Below, one piece after another: positions 48,543 through 59,428 of a DNA stretch of 64,000 bases. This DNA is from Boswellia sacra (Eukaryota; Streptophyta; Magnoliopsida; Sapindales; Burseraceae). The first letter of the stretch is position 1. The number at the start of each line of letters is the position of its first letter. Where the stretch lies: positions 186,001 to 250,000 of the forward strand of contig SNVD02007200.1 in assembly GCA_013180625.2 (NCBI GenBank), written 5' to 3'. The notes beneath the pieces were generated by a model. It saw only the letters and a program-made list of their open reading frames with translations. It was not told the origin of the DNA and did no database searches. Made by a program: the position numbers and the translations under genes.

Positions 48543-50667
48543 TATTACTCAAAATTTATATATTTAAAACTTGAATCTTATGAAATCCCTTTTTTTATGG
48601 TGAATTCAAAATTTATTTATATGTTTTTATTTAAGGAAAAAACCATAGACATGAACATCAAATTCAATGTTTCCTCAAAAGAATATGAGATAAAGAAAAA
48701 AAAGGGGTTCCAATTACCCTCAAAATGAAAAACTAAACAATATATGTTAGAAGAGAGAAGTTGATTGAAAGATTGAGAAAAAAACATTTGAAGTTAATTA
48801 AAAGATTGAGAAGAAAAAAATTAATTGCGATGTGATAAGCTTGAAGATGGCATAAAAAGGTTAGGTTTTATACATTTATTTTCGTATTTGGGAAAAAATT
48901 ATAGACCCCTTGTGATAATTCGACATTCAATGCCCCTTATGGGTTCAACGCCCCTTTGATTCTTAAAATGAACCAGTAATGTTCAATGTTAATTGTTAAA
49001 ATGTCAACTTTGAGTTTTGGTCTTCACATTATATAAACAAATTAGGGTCTAAACTAAGCTTCTCTAATTTTCTCATCAAGACTTTGTTGTAATGTAATTT
49101 TTTTAGAAGGTCAAGATTGTTGATTATCTAGAAATTATATGGTTTATTTCTACAGTCTATTGGCTTATGAAGGTGATAGGAAAGATAATTAACTCTAAAA
49201 TAATTAAGTGTAATTGATGTGTAAGGTTTCACTTGTTAAGTTTCAAGTCTCTCCTAATCATTAGATCAAATTTAGATGTGTTGTACCAAAAAATAACAAT
49301 AATAATTTATTAGCTTTATAGCGCATTACAAAGGATAAATGCTTTCGGTTCCTTAAGCCAACGCACAAAACAAAGTGAAAGGTCCATAGACAAAGGCCCA
49401 TGAGCAAAGCCGATGACAAAAATGAGAAGTAATGCTCCATAAAAACCTTGAGTTAAACAAATGCTACCAGTTAGTTGATTTCAAGTAAAGATAGCCTTTA
49501 AGGATGACAAATGTAATATCAAGGTAGATAAGACTAATCAGGATTGATCAATAACTCTTATCAAATGAGATAATCTAATGTAATACTACTTCGGGAAGGG
49601 TGTCAAAGCTACGACACTAAACTATATGTAGCCTACATTCCTCACAAGCTAGGTACGATAAAAATTAAACACTAGAGTGTATTGGTCTTCTCTGCCACTA
49701 CTAGAGATCTGACTTAAGCGTCGAAGTGGTTTCATCGGCAACACTACTGACACTCTCTTCACGTTCATTTTTACTTTATGTTTTTGACAAGATCATCAGC
49801 GGCAATTCCCTAAGATCCATCCACGTTAAACCTATCTGTTAACAAAAAATCTGCATCAACAAGATGAAAGGTGGTTGGTTAGTTTTCCAATCTAAGTCAA
49901 GCAAAATTAAGTTACGATAGTTAACCTATGGAACTTGAAACATGTCAAATGGTTGACAGGCAGGTAGTCTATTAACTTGAATTCGAATCAAACCAACATT
50001 GTTCGAAATATTCAGGATCCAAAATGCTTGTTCATATATATACACATTAGACAAGTAGTAAACAAAGTAAATATTATATTATTCATTTCTGGGATGTTCA
50101 CATTTCAAATACATGTACGAGTACGATTAAGTAGTCGCATAAACTCTATTCATGTATGCATGGTATATATGGTAACCACTTAATTTCTATGCATATAGAG
50201 CCTGGTAAGCTCTTCCCATAACGTTACAGTCTAAGCAAATAATTATATAATCAGTGTCTTAGTAGCTATCACAAAATCCGGAGGACGTTACAAAGATCTG
50301 GTATTTTTTTTTTCTTGAGCTTTTGGATCTTTGACCAATTTGGAAAGGGTTTTTGGACCTTATAACCCAAATCAATTTAAGCTTTAATGTTGATGTGTCT
50401 CTCTTCCTTTTTTTTTTTCAACCCATTTTTTCAATTAGTGTTTAATATTAATAATCACCCAAATCATGGCTTTCTAAAAGAACAAGTAATTTTGTTAAAA
50501 TACATGTCGCAGGTATTGAAATGTCAAATTTATAAAACGACACGTTTCCTTTATATCAAAGAAAAGCTTGTGCAAGTTTGATACATATAGCACATTGTTA
50601 TATTGAGTCTAATTATTCATATTTTATTCTGTTATAACAATTAAGATTTCAGTTTTCTATTTTTAAT
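48543..50667. other. Spacer without recognisable genes
   Basis: About 2.1 kb of AT-rich sequence. Short open frames near 49,977 and 50,387 have no motif or codon pattern that supports them. Confidence 0.5.
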
Positions 50668-50681
50668 GTTAATGCGTCGCC
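50668..50681 (+). repeat. Left target-site duplication of the LINE
   Basis: GTTAATGCGTCGCC, identical to 52740-52753. Confidence 0.95.
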
Positions 50682-50689
50682 GGCGGGCG

Positions 50690-51160
50690 AGTGGGATGCC
50701 ACCTTTGCCATCATCGTGTTGGTCTTGACTTGATCTACAAGTTTTCCTTCATCAGCACCACCAGATTCACGCTGCAACACCTCCGTTCTAGGCCACAAAG
50801 TTTCGGATTTTTTACTATTCACCGCCGCCCGCCGCTGTCACCGGCGAGTGGCATTCACCTCCATCAAATTCTTGTAGATCAGGCGACATTCTACAAGTTT
50901 CCCTTCATCAGCACCACCAGATTCGCGTCACAACACCTCCGTTCAAGGCATCAAAGTTTCGGATTTACTATTCACCGCCACCTCTTGTCGGAAAACGGCG
51001 AGTTGTATCTCACCTTCGCCACCATCTAGTAGATCGGGCAACACTGACCAACTTTTCCTTCTTGGCCGTCATCTGATTCCAATCAAAAACCCCTCAAATC
51101 GCCGCTTCTTCAATTCGGATTTTACTGTTCACCGCGGTGGTTACTATTCATTACCAGAGA
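50690..51160 (+). repeat. Three 157-bp monomers in the LINE leader
   Basis: TTCGGAT followed by ACTATTCACCG recurs at 50801, 50957 and 51114, and CTTCATCAGCACCACCAGAT at 50747 and 50903 (diverged at about 51,060). Spacing is 156-157 bp. The array precedes ORF1, where an internal promoter would lie. Confidence 0.85.
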
Positions 51161-51366
51161 CACTGTTCATAAGCCCCACCCAGATTGTGCTTCAGGTTAT
51201 TTCATGCAACTTTGCCTCTTGGTCGATTTCCTGATTCCTTGCGGATTATCGTTTTTAAAGAGGTGACGACGACTTTGGAAGCCAAGCCGCTTCGGTGCCT
51301 GGTTTGCTTTCGTTTTTCCATCTCTTTTTTATGAGTTTGCATTGTATTTGATTTGTAATTCACTTG

Positions 51367-52503
51367 ATGGATCCATCCAAGACAACTACTGGCTCTTGGG
51401 CTGATAAAATCAAGATTACTGATTCGAGTACCCGATGCAAATTGAGTCCGGTTACTCCTAAGAAACCGGGTACAATCCTTGAGATTCCAGATGAGATTGT
51501 CGACGAGAATTTAGCCGAATGGCGTAGATGTCTTGTTGGCTTCTTTCCGGGATATGTGATGCCCTTCCATGCTGCACGTTCGATGGCAATGCGTGCATGG
51601 AAATCTAGTGGTCTTGAGGACGTCCGTTCCACGGATAAGGGATTTCTCATCTTCCGTTTTAGAACTGAGGATGAGGTACATGCAATCATTGCTCGAGGTC
51701 CTTGGATGTTTGGAGGTAAATTCATTTACCTACAGCAATGGCATCCGCATCTGGATTTCAATCTTACAGCATTCTGGACACTACCAGTTTGGATCCGTTT
51801 GTATGGCCTGCCGTTTCCTTTGTGGACAGCCAAAGGCCTTAGCATTATCTCCAGCATGGTTGGAGAACCTCAATCTTGTGATAAGGCGACTTCTGATCTA
51901 TCTAGATTAGAGTATGCGAGGGTTTGTGTTTTTATTGATGCAAGATGCCCTCGAGTTAAGAACTTTGAGTTCAGGTGCAAACTTTCTCCAGAGCCCATCA
52001 AAATTCAAGTTGAATATGAGTGGACTCCAAAACATTGCTCCAAATGTTGCCAGTTTGGTCATCGTTGTCCAGAACCGGTAAAGACTTCAAGTCCAGATAA
52101 GAATGAGCCTAGCACCTCTGATAGTACCCCTTTGAGAAAAGAAAAGGATGTGACCAAGGTCACTGATTGCACCAAAATAGTTGCTATCCCAGAAGTTTCT
52201 GCAGTGCAAGTTGAGCCTCCGAAGGCTAATACACTTCCGAGTGCAGAGTCAGTTTCAGATTCTGATTCTCCATCTCCTTTTGCGACCGACGAGGGTAGAC
52301 TTTTGGGCACTATCAAATGTTCTACAAATCGTGAGGTATCTATTTCCTCAGGGCGGATACCTACTGAGTCTTCTCCCACTCGTTTTGAGCCTTTGATTGG
52401 GCTTAGTGAGGATGATCAACCTGATAGGATTGACCATACCCATTCGGACACCCCAGCTACCCCGGTAAAGAAGGGTAAGAAGAAGAAAAACAAGAAGGGT
52501 TAA
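51367..52503 (+). CDS. LINE ORF1 protein, DUF4283 with zinc-knuckle-like motif
   Basis: An open frame of 378 codons from ATG at 51367 (MDPSKTTTGSWADKI). Residues of about 40-185 match the DUF4283 RNA-binding-like domain of plant LINE ORF1 proteins (FFPGYVMPFHAARSMAMRAW, then ARGPWMFGGKFIYLQQWHP, then FWTLPVWIRLYGLPFPLWTA). Residues 224-234 read CSKCCQFGHRC, a zinc knuckle in which the last cysteine comes after one residue instead of the usual four. Next comes a Ser/Pro/Glu-rich region, and the C-terminus is lysine-rich (GKKKKNKKG). ORF1 proteins bind element RNA. The frame is uninterrupted, but no ORF2 follows. The stop is TAA. Confidence 0.88.
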   Translation: MDPSKTTTGSWADKIKITDSSTRCKLSPVTPKKPGTILEIPDEIVDENLAEWRRCLVGFFPGYVMPFHAARSMAMRAWKSSGLEDVRSTDKGFLIFRFRTEDEVHAIIARGPWMFGGKFIYLQQWHPHLDFNLTAFWTLPVWIRLYGLPFPLWTAKGLSIISSMVGEPQSCDKATSDLSRLEYARVCVFIDARCPRVKNFEFRCKLSPEPIKIQVEYEWTPKHCSKCCQFGHRCPEPVKTSSPDKNEPSTSDSTPLRKEKDVTKVTDCTKIVAIPEVSAVQVEPPKANTLPSAESVSDSDSPSPFATDEGRLLGTIKCSTNREVSISSGRIPTESSPTRFEPLIGLSEDDQPDRIDHTHSDTPATPVKKGKKKKNKKG

Positions 52504-52739
52504 AGCTCTTGTATTTTTATGTTTTAGACCGTTTGTGATCATTTCTCTTTTATGTTGTTAAGGTCGTTTGTGGCTTTTTTACTTTGTTTAGGCCGCTTGT
52601 GGCCTTCATTTTCTATCTTTTTGTTGGATTGTATGTTTGGACTTTACGTCCTTTTGTAATTCTTGGGGTATGCCCCTCGGATTTTTGTACATTATAACTT
52701 TTTTGGATTTATATTACTAAGTAACTTTTCCAAAAAAAA
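52504..52739 (+). other. LINE 3' trailer and A tail
   Basis: Contains three related pieces (AGACCGTTTGTGATC, AGGTCGTTTGTGGCT, AGGCCGCTTGTGGCC) at about 40-bp steps and ends in eight A. Confidence 0.75.
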
Positions 52740-52753
52740 GTTAATGCGTCGCC
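52740..52753 (+). repeat. Right target-site duplication of the LINE
   Basis: GTTAATGCGTCGCC, identical to 50668-50681. Confidence 0.95.
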
Positions 52754-53269
52754 TCTTCCACTGTTTTTTCAGCCACCCTCTTTTTAAATTGGAGTTTAAT
52801 TTTATTAATCACTCTATGTCAATAGGTTAAAAATTAATTGGATAAGCATAGTAAATCATCAAAATGTCTGACGTAATTAAGTTCTTCTCATCCCTCAACT
52901 CAACTTCTTTAGTTTTTACATTCATATAACATTTTTATAAGTTTTCAAATACTGTGCTGTGCTGTATTTTTTGGCTCTTGAATAGATTAAAGTAGCTAGA
53001 GATGATTTTGATGGACATCTATTCAGACTCATAGAGAACCACTTTTTTCTGTCAGATTCACGTACTTGAAAATCCAAATCCTTCAAAAACAAAAACGCTT
53101 GCAAACAATATTTTCTCACGAGGTCTGGCGATCACAAGAGCTACAGAGAAATCACTTTTCCAGATTCACATGAGCCATGAAACCACAATTTTATATATTT
53201 TTTCATTAATCAAGAAGTCTATATAAATGATCTTCTATTGAAGAAGAAATAACGGCTGCATGCAATCGT
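52754..53269. other. Spacer
   Basis: No supported gene; continuation of the sequence that the LINE interrupted. Confidence 0.5.
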
Positions 53270-53289
53270 TCTTCCAACAGCAAATTATC

Positions 53290-53625
53290 ATGAAGCTTTG
53301 CTTTAAACTTATATTTGTTATCCCTCTAGTCTCATCCTCGTTATCTTGTAAGTTGTGTGGCTCCACCACCGTTCCCGGTGAAGATAATGGGTTGAAGAAT
53401 GGAAAGAATGTTATGATAATGGTAATGGTGGAGAAGGTTTTGGGAGTGGCCCAAGCGGAGATTTTGGTGGTGGTGGAGGAGGAGGAGGAGGAGGAGCTGG
53501 TACCGTGGAAAGTGGATATGGTGGAGGTTTTGGATTCGGAGGTGGTGGTGAGGAGGATGAGGAGGTGGCAGTGGTGGAGGTGGTAGAGAAAGGGATGATG
53601 GAAGACATGGAGGCTAGCCCATAGA
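53290..53625 (+). pseudogene. Possible glycine-rich secreted protein, frame broken
   Basis: From ATG at about 53,290 the first frame gives a signal-peptide-like MKLCFKLIFVIPLVSSSLSC followed by about 25 residues. The glycine-rich part lies in another frame: ECYDNGNGGEGFGSGPSGDF, then a Gly run, then VESGYGGGFGFGGGG (about 53,409-53,545), made by GGT/GGA repeats. A GTAAGT donor-like site follows the signal peptide, but an intron here would be only about 60 bp. Either a small intron or a frameshift joins the parts. Plant glycine-rich proteins are often cell-wall proteins. Low confidence. Confidence 0.35.
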
Positions 53626-54759
53626 ATATCTTATAATTGTAAAATTTTGTATTTGTTCAAATGGGGAGTCTAATAAACCTAAAACCCACTTGAGTGAATG
53701 TTCAATGAGTAATGCTTTTTTGTAATCTTTGAATAATATAATGTTCTTTTATGCATGATCATGTATATAAATTAATTAACCTATAGTTTATAATTTTTTA
53801 TTGAAATCTTAATTTATTTTCACTTATATTCATCACCTCATAAATTTAATTTGTTGAAAACAATAAATAATCAATATGACAATATTAATTGTATCATATC
53901 ATTAGTATATATGATAAAATAACTTATCTGTCCTTGAACTCTCCTAATTACAAGTGGTACATAAAAACTCTCTAGAAAAGTTCAAAAGAAATTGAATTGA
54001 TATTAAGAATAACAGTTATTAAGTAAGTGTACACGTTGTGTCTCTAAATCTAATCCATCCATTTCACGATCTAACAGAATAGAATATTTCTGAAGAATTT
54101 ATGTTAATGTAAGTAATTAAAGAGGAGCGGAGATATTGGATGGGTCAATAACCCATGTTTTAGAGGAAAAAAAATAGTGTGGAATAGTAACAATTACTCC
54201 TAAAAGTTTTAATTTACAAACAGTTTGAATCCAAAATTTCAAAAAAAAATTGAATTTTATATTTTGATTTTCAAAATTTAGTAAGAATATATGAATAGTC
54301 TTAATTTTTTGTTTTTTAAATTTTTAAGAACGATATATAATTGATATTGATTTAAAATATATTAGTAAATATGTATTTAAAAAAAGTTTTCTAAATATAA
54401 AATCAAGGAAGACTCAATTTATTCCCAGACATTTACAAATGTTGTTGGATATGGATTTCCAAACCCATGAGAAGCCTAAAATAATGCTCAAGCAAAGATC
54501 TAAAGACAAACGAACAAAAATTGATTCATGCAAGAGAACTACAAAGCCTATATAAGATTTGGACTCGGAAGAGAAACTTGGCCCAATCAAGTTCAAGATT
54601 CCAAGTAAAAAAGTTAGCGAACCATGATCCTATGTGTGGATGCCAGACATTTAGCTTGACACATTATTATTGAATGGAAAAAAAAAGATTAATATAAATT
54701 AACAAGATAAAAATAAATGAGATGACAATTATATAATATTACAACATTAGATTAATTAG

Positions 54760-54801
<42 letters not shown>

Positions 54802-55560
54802 TACGGGATGAGATTTTTTAATATAAATCTTCTACACAAAATTTTAACATAAATTTTTAACTATTTATCTAACTTAATCTAAGTTAAGATTAATATTAAA
54901 AACTCACATTAAATGATACCAACTCATCAACCTTTTATAATAATAAATTTGATAAGATGAGTGATTAGAAGTTGGGAAATTTGAAAAAATGGCCCAAATT
55001 TAGGGGCATGTTGAAAAAAGAACCCATCCCTGAAAAATTTGCAACCCATTGACCTTTGGACTATAATTACATGAAAGACCTTATCCATTTAAATATTTCC
55101 ATCCACACTTCACTCTTCCCACGAGAGACAAACCTGGTAACTGTTCTTCGAAACGCTTCGTTTTTGGCCCGAAAAACCAAAAAGTGATAAAGGACAACAT
55201 TCAAAATCGAAAGAGGGAAGCAATTGCATTAACTCAGAAGCAGAAAAGAGGCACAAAGCGAACTGTGGAGAGATGCAAGCCGGACTGTGGAGGAAGGAGA
55301 AAACAAAAAGTAAAGCAAAGTGATAAGTGGGTTTGTGACTAATTTTTATGTTATTTTTCAATTATTTGTGCTGTATACGTAGTCTATATGCATATGATGG
55401 ATTGTGAACAATATACTGAACCCCCTTTTCAGATTTCAAAGTTTCAAATTTAAAACTTCAATTTCTAGGGTTTTAGATTCGTTTTGGAATGATTTGTTGT
55501 TTAGGTAGAGCTAGAAATGTCGTAATTTGTTTTAGTATATGGTGTTGATAAAGATTTAAG
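53626..55560. other. AT-rich spacer with (AT)n run
   Basis: About 1.9 kb with an (AT)n microsatellite at about 54,763-54,797. No supported gene. A short minus-strand frame at 55110-55361 has no motif. Confidence 0.5.
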
Positions 55561-56090
55561 GTGTGTTGTCAGCGAAATGGTGTTTTTGGCTAGCCAGCGT
55601 AAGGTTGAAGACAAAGCTCAACGCTCGTCTCCCTTCGCTGGACATAACTAAGAAGAGATGTCGAGTGTCAGATTTTGTAAACCGATGCTCGACTCCGCCT
55701 CCCTGTCGTATCGAGTGAAAAAAGTCGAGCATCGTCTAGTTGTCGGTTTTCCACGAGGAGTGGCATGTAGCTTGACAATATCTATTGAAGTATATTGTTG
55801 AGTGTCAAGATTCGAGCCTCTCCTTTTGTAAATTCGATAACTGACAACTTAGTGCGCTTGACGCTCAATAATTCGTTCGTATGTCAAGTGTCTAGTGATT
55901 TAATGTCTGTTTCGATGTTAGTTTTTTGGCAACTTGATAACTAGACACTCAACACATGTACTAATTATCAAGCATCGAGCATTGTCGATCTGCATCGAGT
56001 GTTTTGACAAATTTGTTATTTTTGCACCTAAGTGTCGAGCCTCATCGAGATTTGTCGAGCATTTTGGCAGATTTGTTGTTTTTGCACTTT
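55560..56090. repeat. Cluster of TCGAG-type short motifs
   Basis: TCGAGCAT, TCGAGTGT, TCGAGCCT and related words occur about ten times in 0.5 kb directly upstream of the DUF1985/Ulp1 pseudogene. Spacing is irregular. Confidence 0.5.
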
Positions 56091-56141
56091 TTTTGTGGTA
56101 TAATTTAGTTGAATATAAGTTGTTTTGTTTTGTATTTTACA

Positions 56142-57710
56142 GGTCTAAATGGCAAACAGTCACGGGCTTACACTCAACCTTAACTCCATGCGATGATCAT
56201 TACCACGCGGTAATTACAAATTTGTCTAGTTTAGAGTGTATACAGTGGGTCTATGAAAAGTTAAATGATAGTCAGAAAGATATGTTTAGGAACACATGTT
56301 GGACATCCACCCTCTTACCTTTCCATCACAGTTGGTACATGTGCTATTGAGAGAGGTGGAGACTCGTGGGTTCAATGATGCGGTATTTCTATGTATATTA
56401 TAAATTGTGATAAAAAATGTTGTCCTCCTACATTATTCTTAATGATACATATCTTTGTTCTCGATTTAGGGAGGGTTATATGCTTTTCAGCGTACGAGTT
56501 TGGTATTGTGACCAGATTGAAGTTTGCTTCGAAGTTCTGAGCACTCCTGACAACCATGGTAAGTGCAGATTGCTAGATACGTATTTTAGGGCGAAGCAAA
56601 TTTCTTTTAAGCAATTTATAATAAGTTGGGGGAATTAAATGTTGCTTGTATCCCAAACGAGGACATGGTGAAGCTGGCATTGTATTATGTGCTTGAGCGT
56701 TTTTTTCTCGCATGGGATAGGCATCGGTTCATTTTCATTAAGTGGTTGAACTTTGTGGACACATTGTACAGATTCAATGACTACCATGGGGTACCGAGTC
56801 TTATAAGATGATCATCCGAGACACATGGATGTTCGAAGGATCAGATCATGTTGACCTCAGGGTCATCAATGCTGATAAGGAGTTCTTTTAGATCTTGATG
56901 ACGACGACAGAATGTCTTGTATTGGTGGTTTGACTAATTCCCAACCTTATTAAATATTATGCATCTTAACGTATTATGCTAACTTGTCCCAAAATCCAGC
57001 ACATCGATGTCTATCTTTAGACGTTACGGTGGAAGGTAGTGTATATAGACCTTGATGTGGTTGAGAGATCGACTTTCTTGGACACTACATTTTGGGTAAG
57101 GTTGCTCTTTTAAATTAAGAATTCATATGATTAATTGTTAAACATTTCTTATCCTAACACCTTCTACGATTACTCAATTAAAGGTCCGAGGGCTGGGGCA
57201 ACGGTACCAAAGTGCATTGGATGAGATCAATTGGGATAATGAGCTCGAGGTTGTGAACTATGTAGATGGATAGAGTCCGCTTGTTAGCTGATCATGGGAG
57301 CATCTTGATTGGATAATTCAGTGATTTTAGATACTGTTATGAAATTATCAAATTATGTTCGTCAGGTTCACACTAACATGGCTTCGTTTACTGCTCTCGT
57401 ATTTATATGTTCCTGTTAACATCACCAATGAGCATTGGGCGACGGTGCGTGTGGACCTAAATCATCGCCCTATTCAGATTTATGACTCGTATATTGCGAA
57501 CACCTCGTTTGACACGATGAGAGAGCATTGTCACTGTCTTACACACATACTACCACGTGTCATCTCACAGGGAGGCAAACTTCCCCCTGACCCTTTTGAC
57601 ATCAAGCAAGTGGAGGATACCACGGAGGTTCCTCAGCAGGAAGTCGAAGGAGGGGCTTGTGGAGTTTACTATTTGTTGTTCATGGAGTACCTTGTAGGCA
57701 GTGTTCCTTT
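56142..57710 (+). pseudogene. DUF1985 plus Ulp1 (C48) peptidase transposon-type gene, broken
   Basis: After an acceptor-like TTTTACAG an ATG opens MANSHGL-type sequence. In the next frame it gives LSSLECIQWVYEKLNDSQKD and MFRNTCW (to 56350), then after frame breaks NEDMVKLALYYVLERFFLAW and KWLNFVDTLYRFNDY (56,650-56,790), the pattern of DUF1985. The segment 57355-57710 holds the Ulp1-type protease end: NEHWATVRVD (His), IYDSY (Asp) and GGACGVYYLLFMEYLVG (Cys). Such DUF1985/Ulp1 genes are known from plant Mutator-like and CACTA elements. Several stops and frame changes break it. The frame runs directly into a CACTA-type end at 57711. Confidence 0.75.
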
Positions 57711-57727
57711 CACTACAAGAAAAAATG

Positions 57728-58097
57728 CCATATTTGGCGGTCTTTGACCGTTAAATATGTATATATTTGACGGTCTTAAAAACGCCACCAATGGCACCGC
57801 CAAATATAGTCAATTTAGCATATTTGGCGGTCATAGGACCGCCAAATATGCACACGACTATACTTGGCGGTTTTTGACCGCCAAGTATAAATAATTTTAA
57901 AAAATTAAAAAAATATATATTTGACACTTTTTAACCACCAAATATGCATCTAACTATACTTGGCGGTTTTTTACCGCCAAGTATAATAGGTTTAAAAATT
58001 AAAAAATATATACTTGGCGGTTTTTGACCGCCAAGTATGATAGTTTCAAAAATTAAAAAAAAAATATACTTGGCAGTTTTTAGCCGCCAAGTATTTA
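57728..58097. repeat. Palindromic subterminal repeats of the CACTA end
   Basis: Units of the form ATA(T/C)TTGGCGG, a 5-7-base T-rich loop, CCGCCAA(A/G)TAT. Clear copies are at about 57,731, 57,819, 57,859, 57,955, 58,007 and 58,067, with weaker ones between. Each is a near-perfect inverted repeat with arms of about 12 bp. In CACTA elements such subterminal repeats bind the TNPA-type protein. Confidence 0.85.
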
Positions 58098-58104
58098 AAA
58101 AAAT

Positions 58105-58106
<2 letters not shown>

Positions 58107-58152
<46 letters not shown>
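58107..58152. repeat. (AT)n microsatellite
   Basis: AT dinucleotide run directly behind the last subterminal palindrome. Confidence 0.95.
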
Positions 58153-58158
<6 letters not shown>

Positions 58159-58337
58159 AGGTATCATTGTTAAATAATACAATTTTATAACATTCTTTGT
58201 CCATACACTAATCTCATTGCAATGAGTAGAAATTGCAAGTTGAATGAAATCTATGTACCGCTCCCACCTTTAATTCATATTATGTTGAAGACCACGAGAA
58301 TAAGACATTCATTCCAATAAAGCATATCCCTTTTCCT

Positions 58338-59166
58338 TCAACCTTCGTCCCAGTCAATATCATCCTCATCCTCTCCAGAAGCCTCGGCCTTAACATTCAA
58401 GTCATTGACCTTGAAACTTTCACTTGTGTTGCCTGTAGTAATGCAAAGGGAAATGGTTGATGAATAATGACTAACAAACTAGTGTTAAATAGTAAGATCT
58501 AGGAACAACAAAATCCAATGCAAAAGTACTAGAAATATAATCCATTGTATAATGGCCATATATGAATGTTTGAAAAAGACAAACAAACACCTGCATGCAA
58601 ATTCTTTAAGCATATTACTTTGTGTAAGTAACAAATACACAAATATGATGTCTACACAACACACTATAGATTAATTTAACTCTATAGCATTCCTTTATGA
58701 CTTGACATTTCTGGGTAAAAAGACCTCCATAAATAAGCTTGAATTGACAATAAGATTTCTTTTCCACCAAAATGACAACAAAAAAGCCCAACAAAATTCA
58801 CATATAATTTACGATCCCAAATGAAAAAGTCTCACAAACTACGGACATTTTCTTTATGTTGAATTTCCAGAATCTAGAAATTTAATAATGTAATTAGCAA
58901 CCCATAACATTATAGTAACACATTATCATACTAAATTAAACTGACATTTAAAACAGGTTACTTGCCAGTGGAGCCTCTTCCCAATCGACATCATCATCTC
59001 CCTCATCTTCTTCACGTTTAGATTTCATGCCCACTTGACAATTAGAAGACATTCCATAGAGACCATCAGGAATGGCTGTGTTTGAAAGTTCAGGTTGTTT
59101 CTTAGCAGCTTCTAGTTCCTGTTGTTTCTTAAGCAGAGCAGCATAATAAGGTGTAATATACTCATC
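58338..59166 (-). pseudogene. 3' end of a TFIIE-alpha (general transcription factor IIE subunit 1) gene
   Basis: Two exons on the minus strand. The first (59166-58962) starts after TTGCAG with DEYITPYYAALLKKQQELEA and continues to VGMKSKREEDEGDDDVDWEE. The second (58432-58338), after CTACAG, reads through FKVNDLNVKAEASGEDEDDI to DWDEG and a TGA at 58340-58338. From memory this is the acidic C-terminus of plant TFIIE-alpha, which works with TFIIH at RNA polymerase II promoters. The two exons join in frame with GT/AG borders, giving about 99 intact codons, but the N-terminal winged-helix and zinc-ribbon parts are absent. Upstream sequence is MRE11, so this is a captured or duplicated 3' fragment. 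Confidence 0.75.
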
Positions 59167-59428
59167 CTGCAACATGAGTAAATATGTTATACATTGAGCA
59201 AATGAGATAGAGAAAGAAAAAATCCAAATTCCAAATTGCATGTTTGATTAAACAATCAAAATTCCAGAGAGACATTCATGTTCATGTCCCCATACTATGA
59301 AGTCCAAGAACTGTGGTAAAAGTGCTCATTTATTGCATTTTTAGGATTGTCTTAACTCTGCAAACAAAATCACAAGGTTAGAATTCAAAATCTGAAACAA
59401 TATTTCTTGTGCACTTGCACTCACACAC

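Larger units (their letters stand above)
50682..52739 (+). mobile_element. LINE-like non-LTR insertion carrying ORF1 only
   Basis: A 2,058-bp insertion bounded by a perfect 14-bp target duplication. It consists of a 0.69-kb leader made of three diverged monomers of about 157 bp, an open ORF1 (51367-52503), a 0.23-kb trailer and a short A tail (AAAAAAAA before 52740). There is no endonuclease or reverse transcriptase frame. The preserved duplication and open ORF1 suggest a fairly recent insertion, mobilised by enzymes from another element. Confidence 0.88.

Noticed and set aside
51360..51725. Open frame on the minus strand
   Set aside because: Shadow of the LINE ORF1.
53411..53608. Proline-rich open frame on the minus strand
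   Set aside because: It is the antisense of the GGT/GGA repeats of the possible glycine-rich gene; no start context or other support.
57728..58097. CRISPR-like or attenuator-like palindromic repeats
   Set aside because: Variable spacing, no spacers, directly beside a CACTA terminus in plant DNA.
57931..58182. Isoleucine/tyrosine-rich membrane-like frame
   Set aside because: Translation of the (AT)n run and subterminal palindromes.
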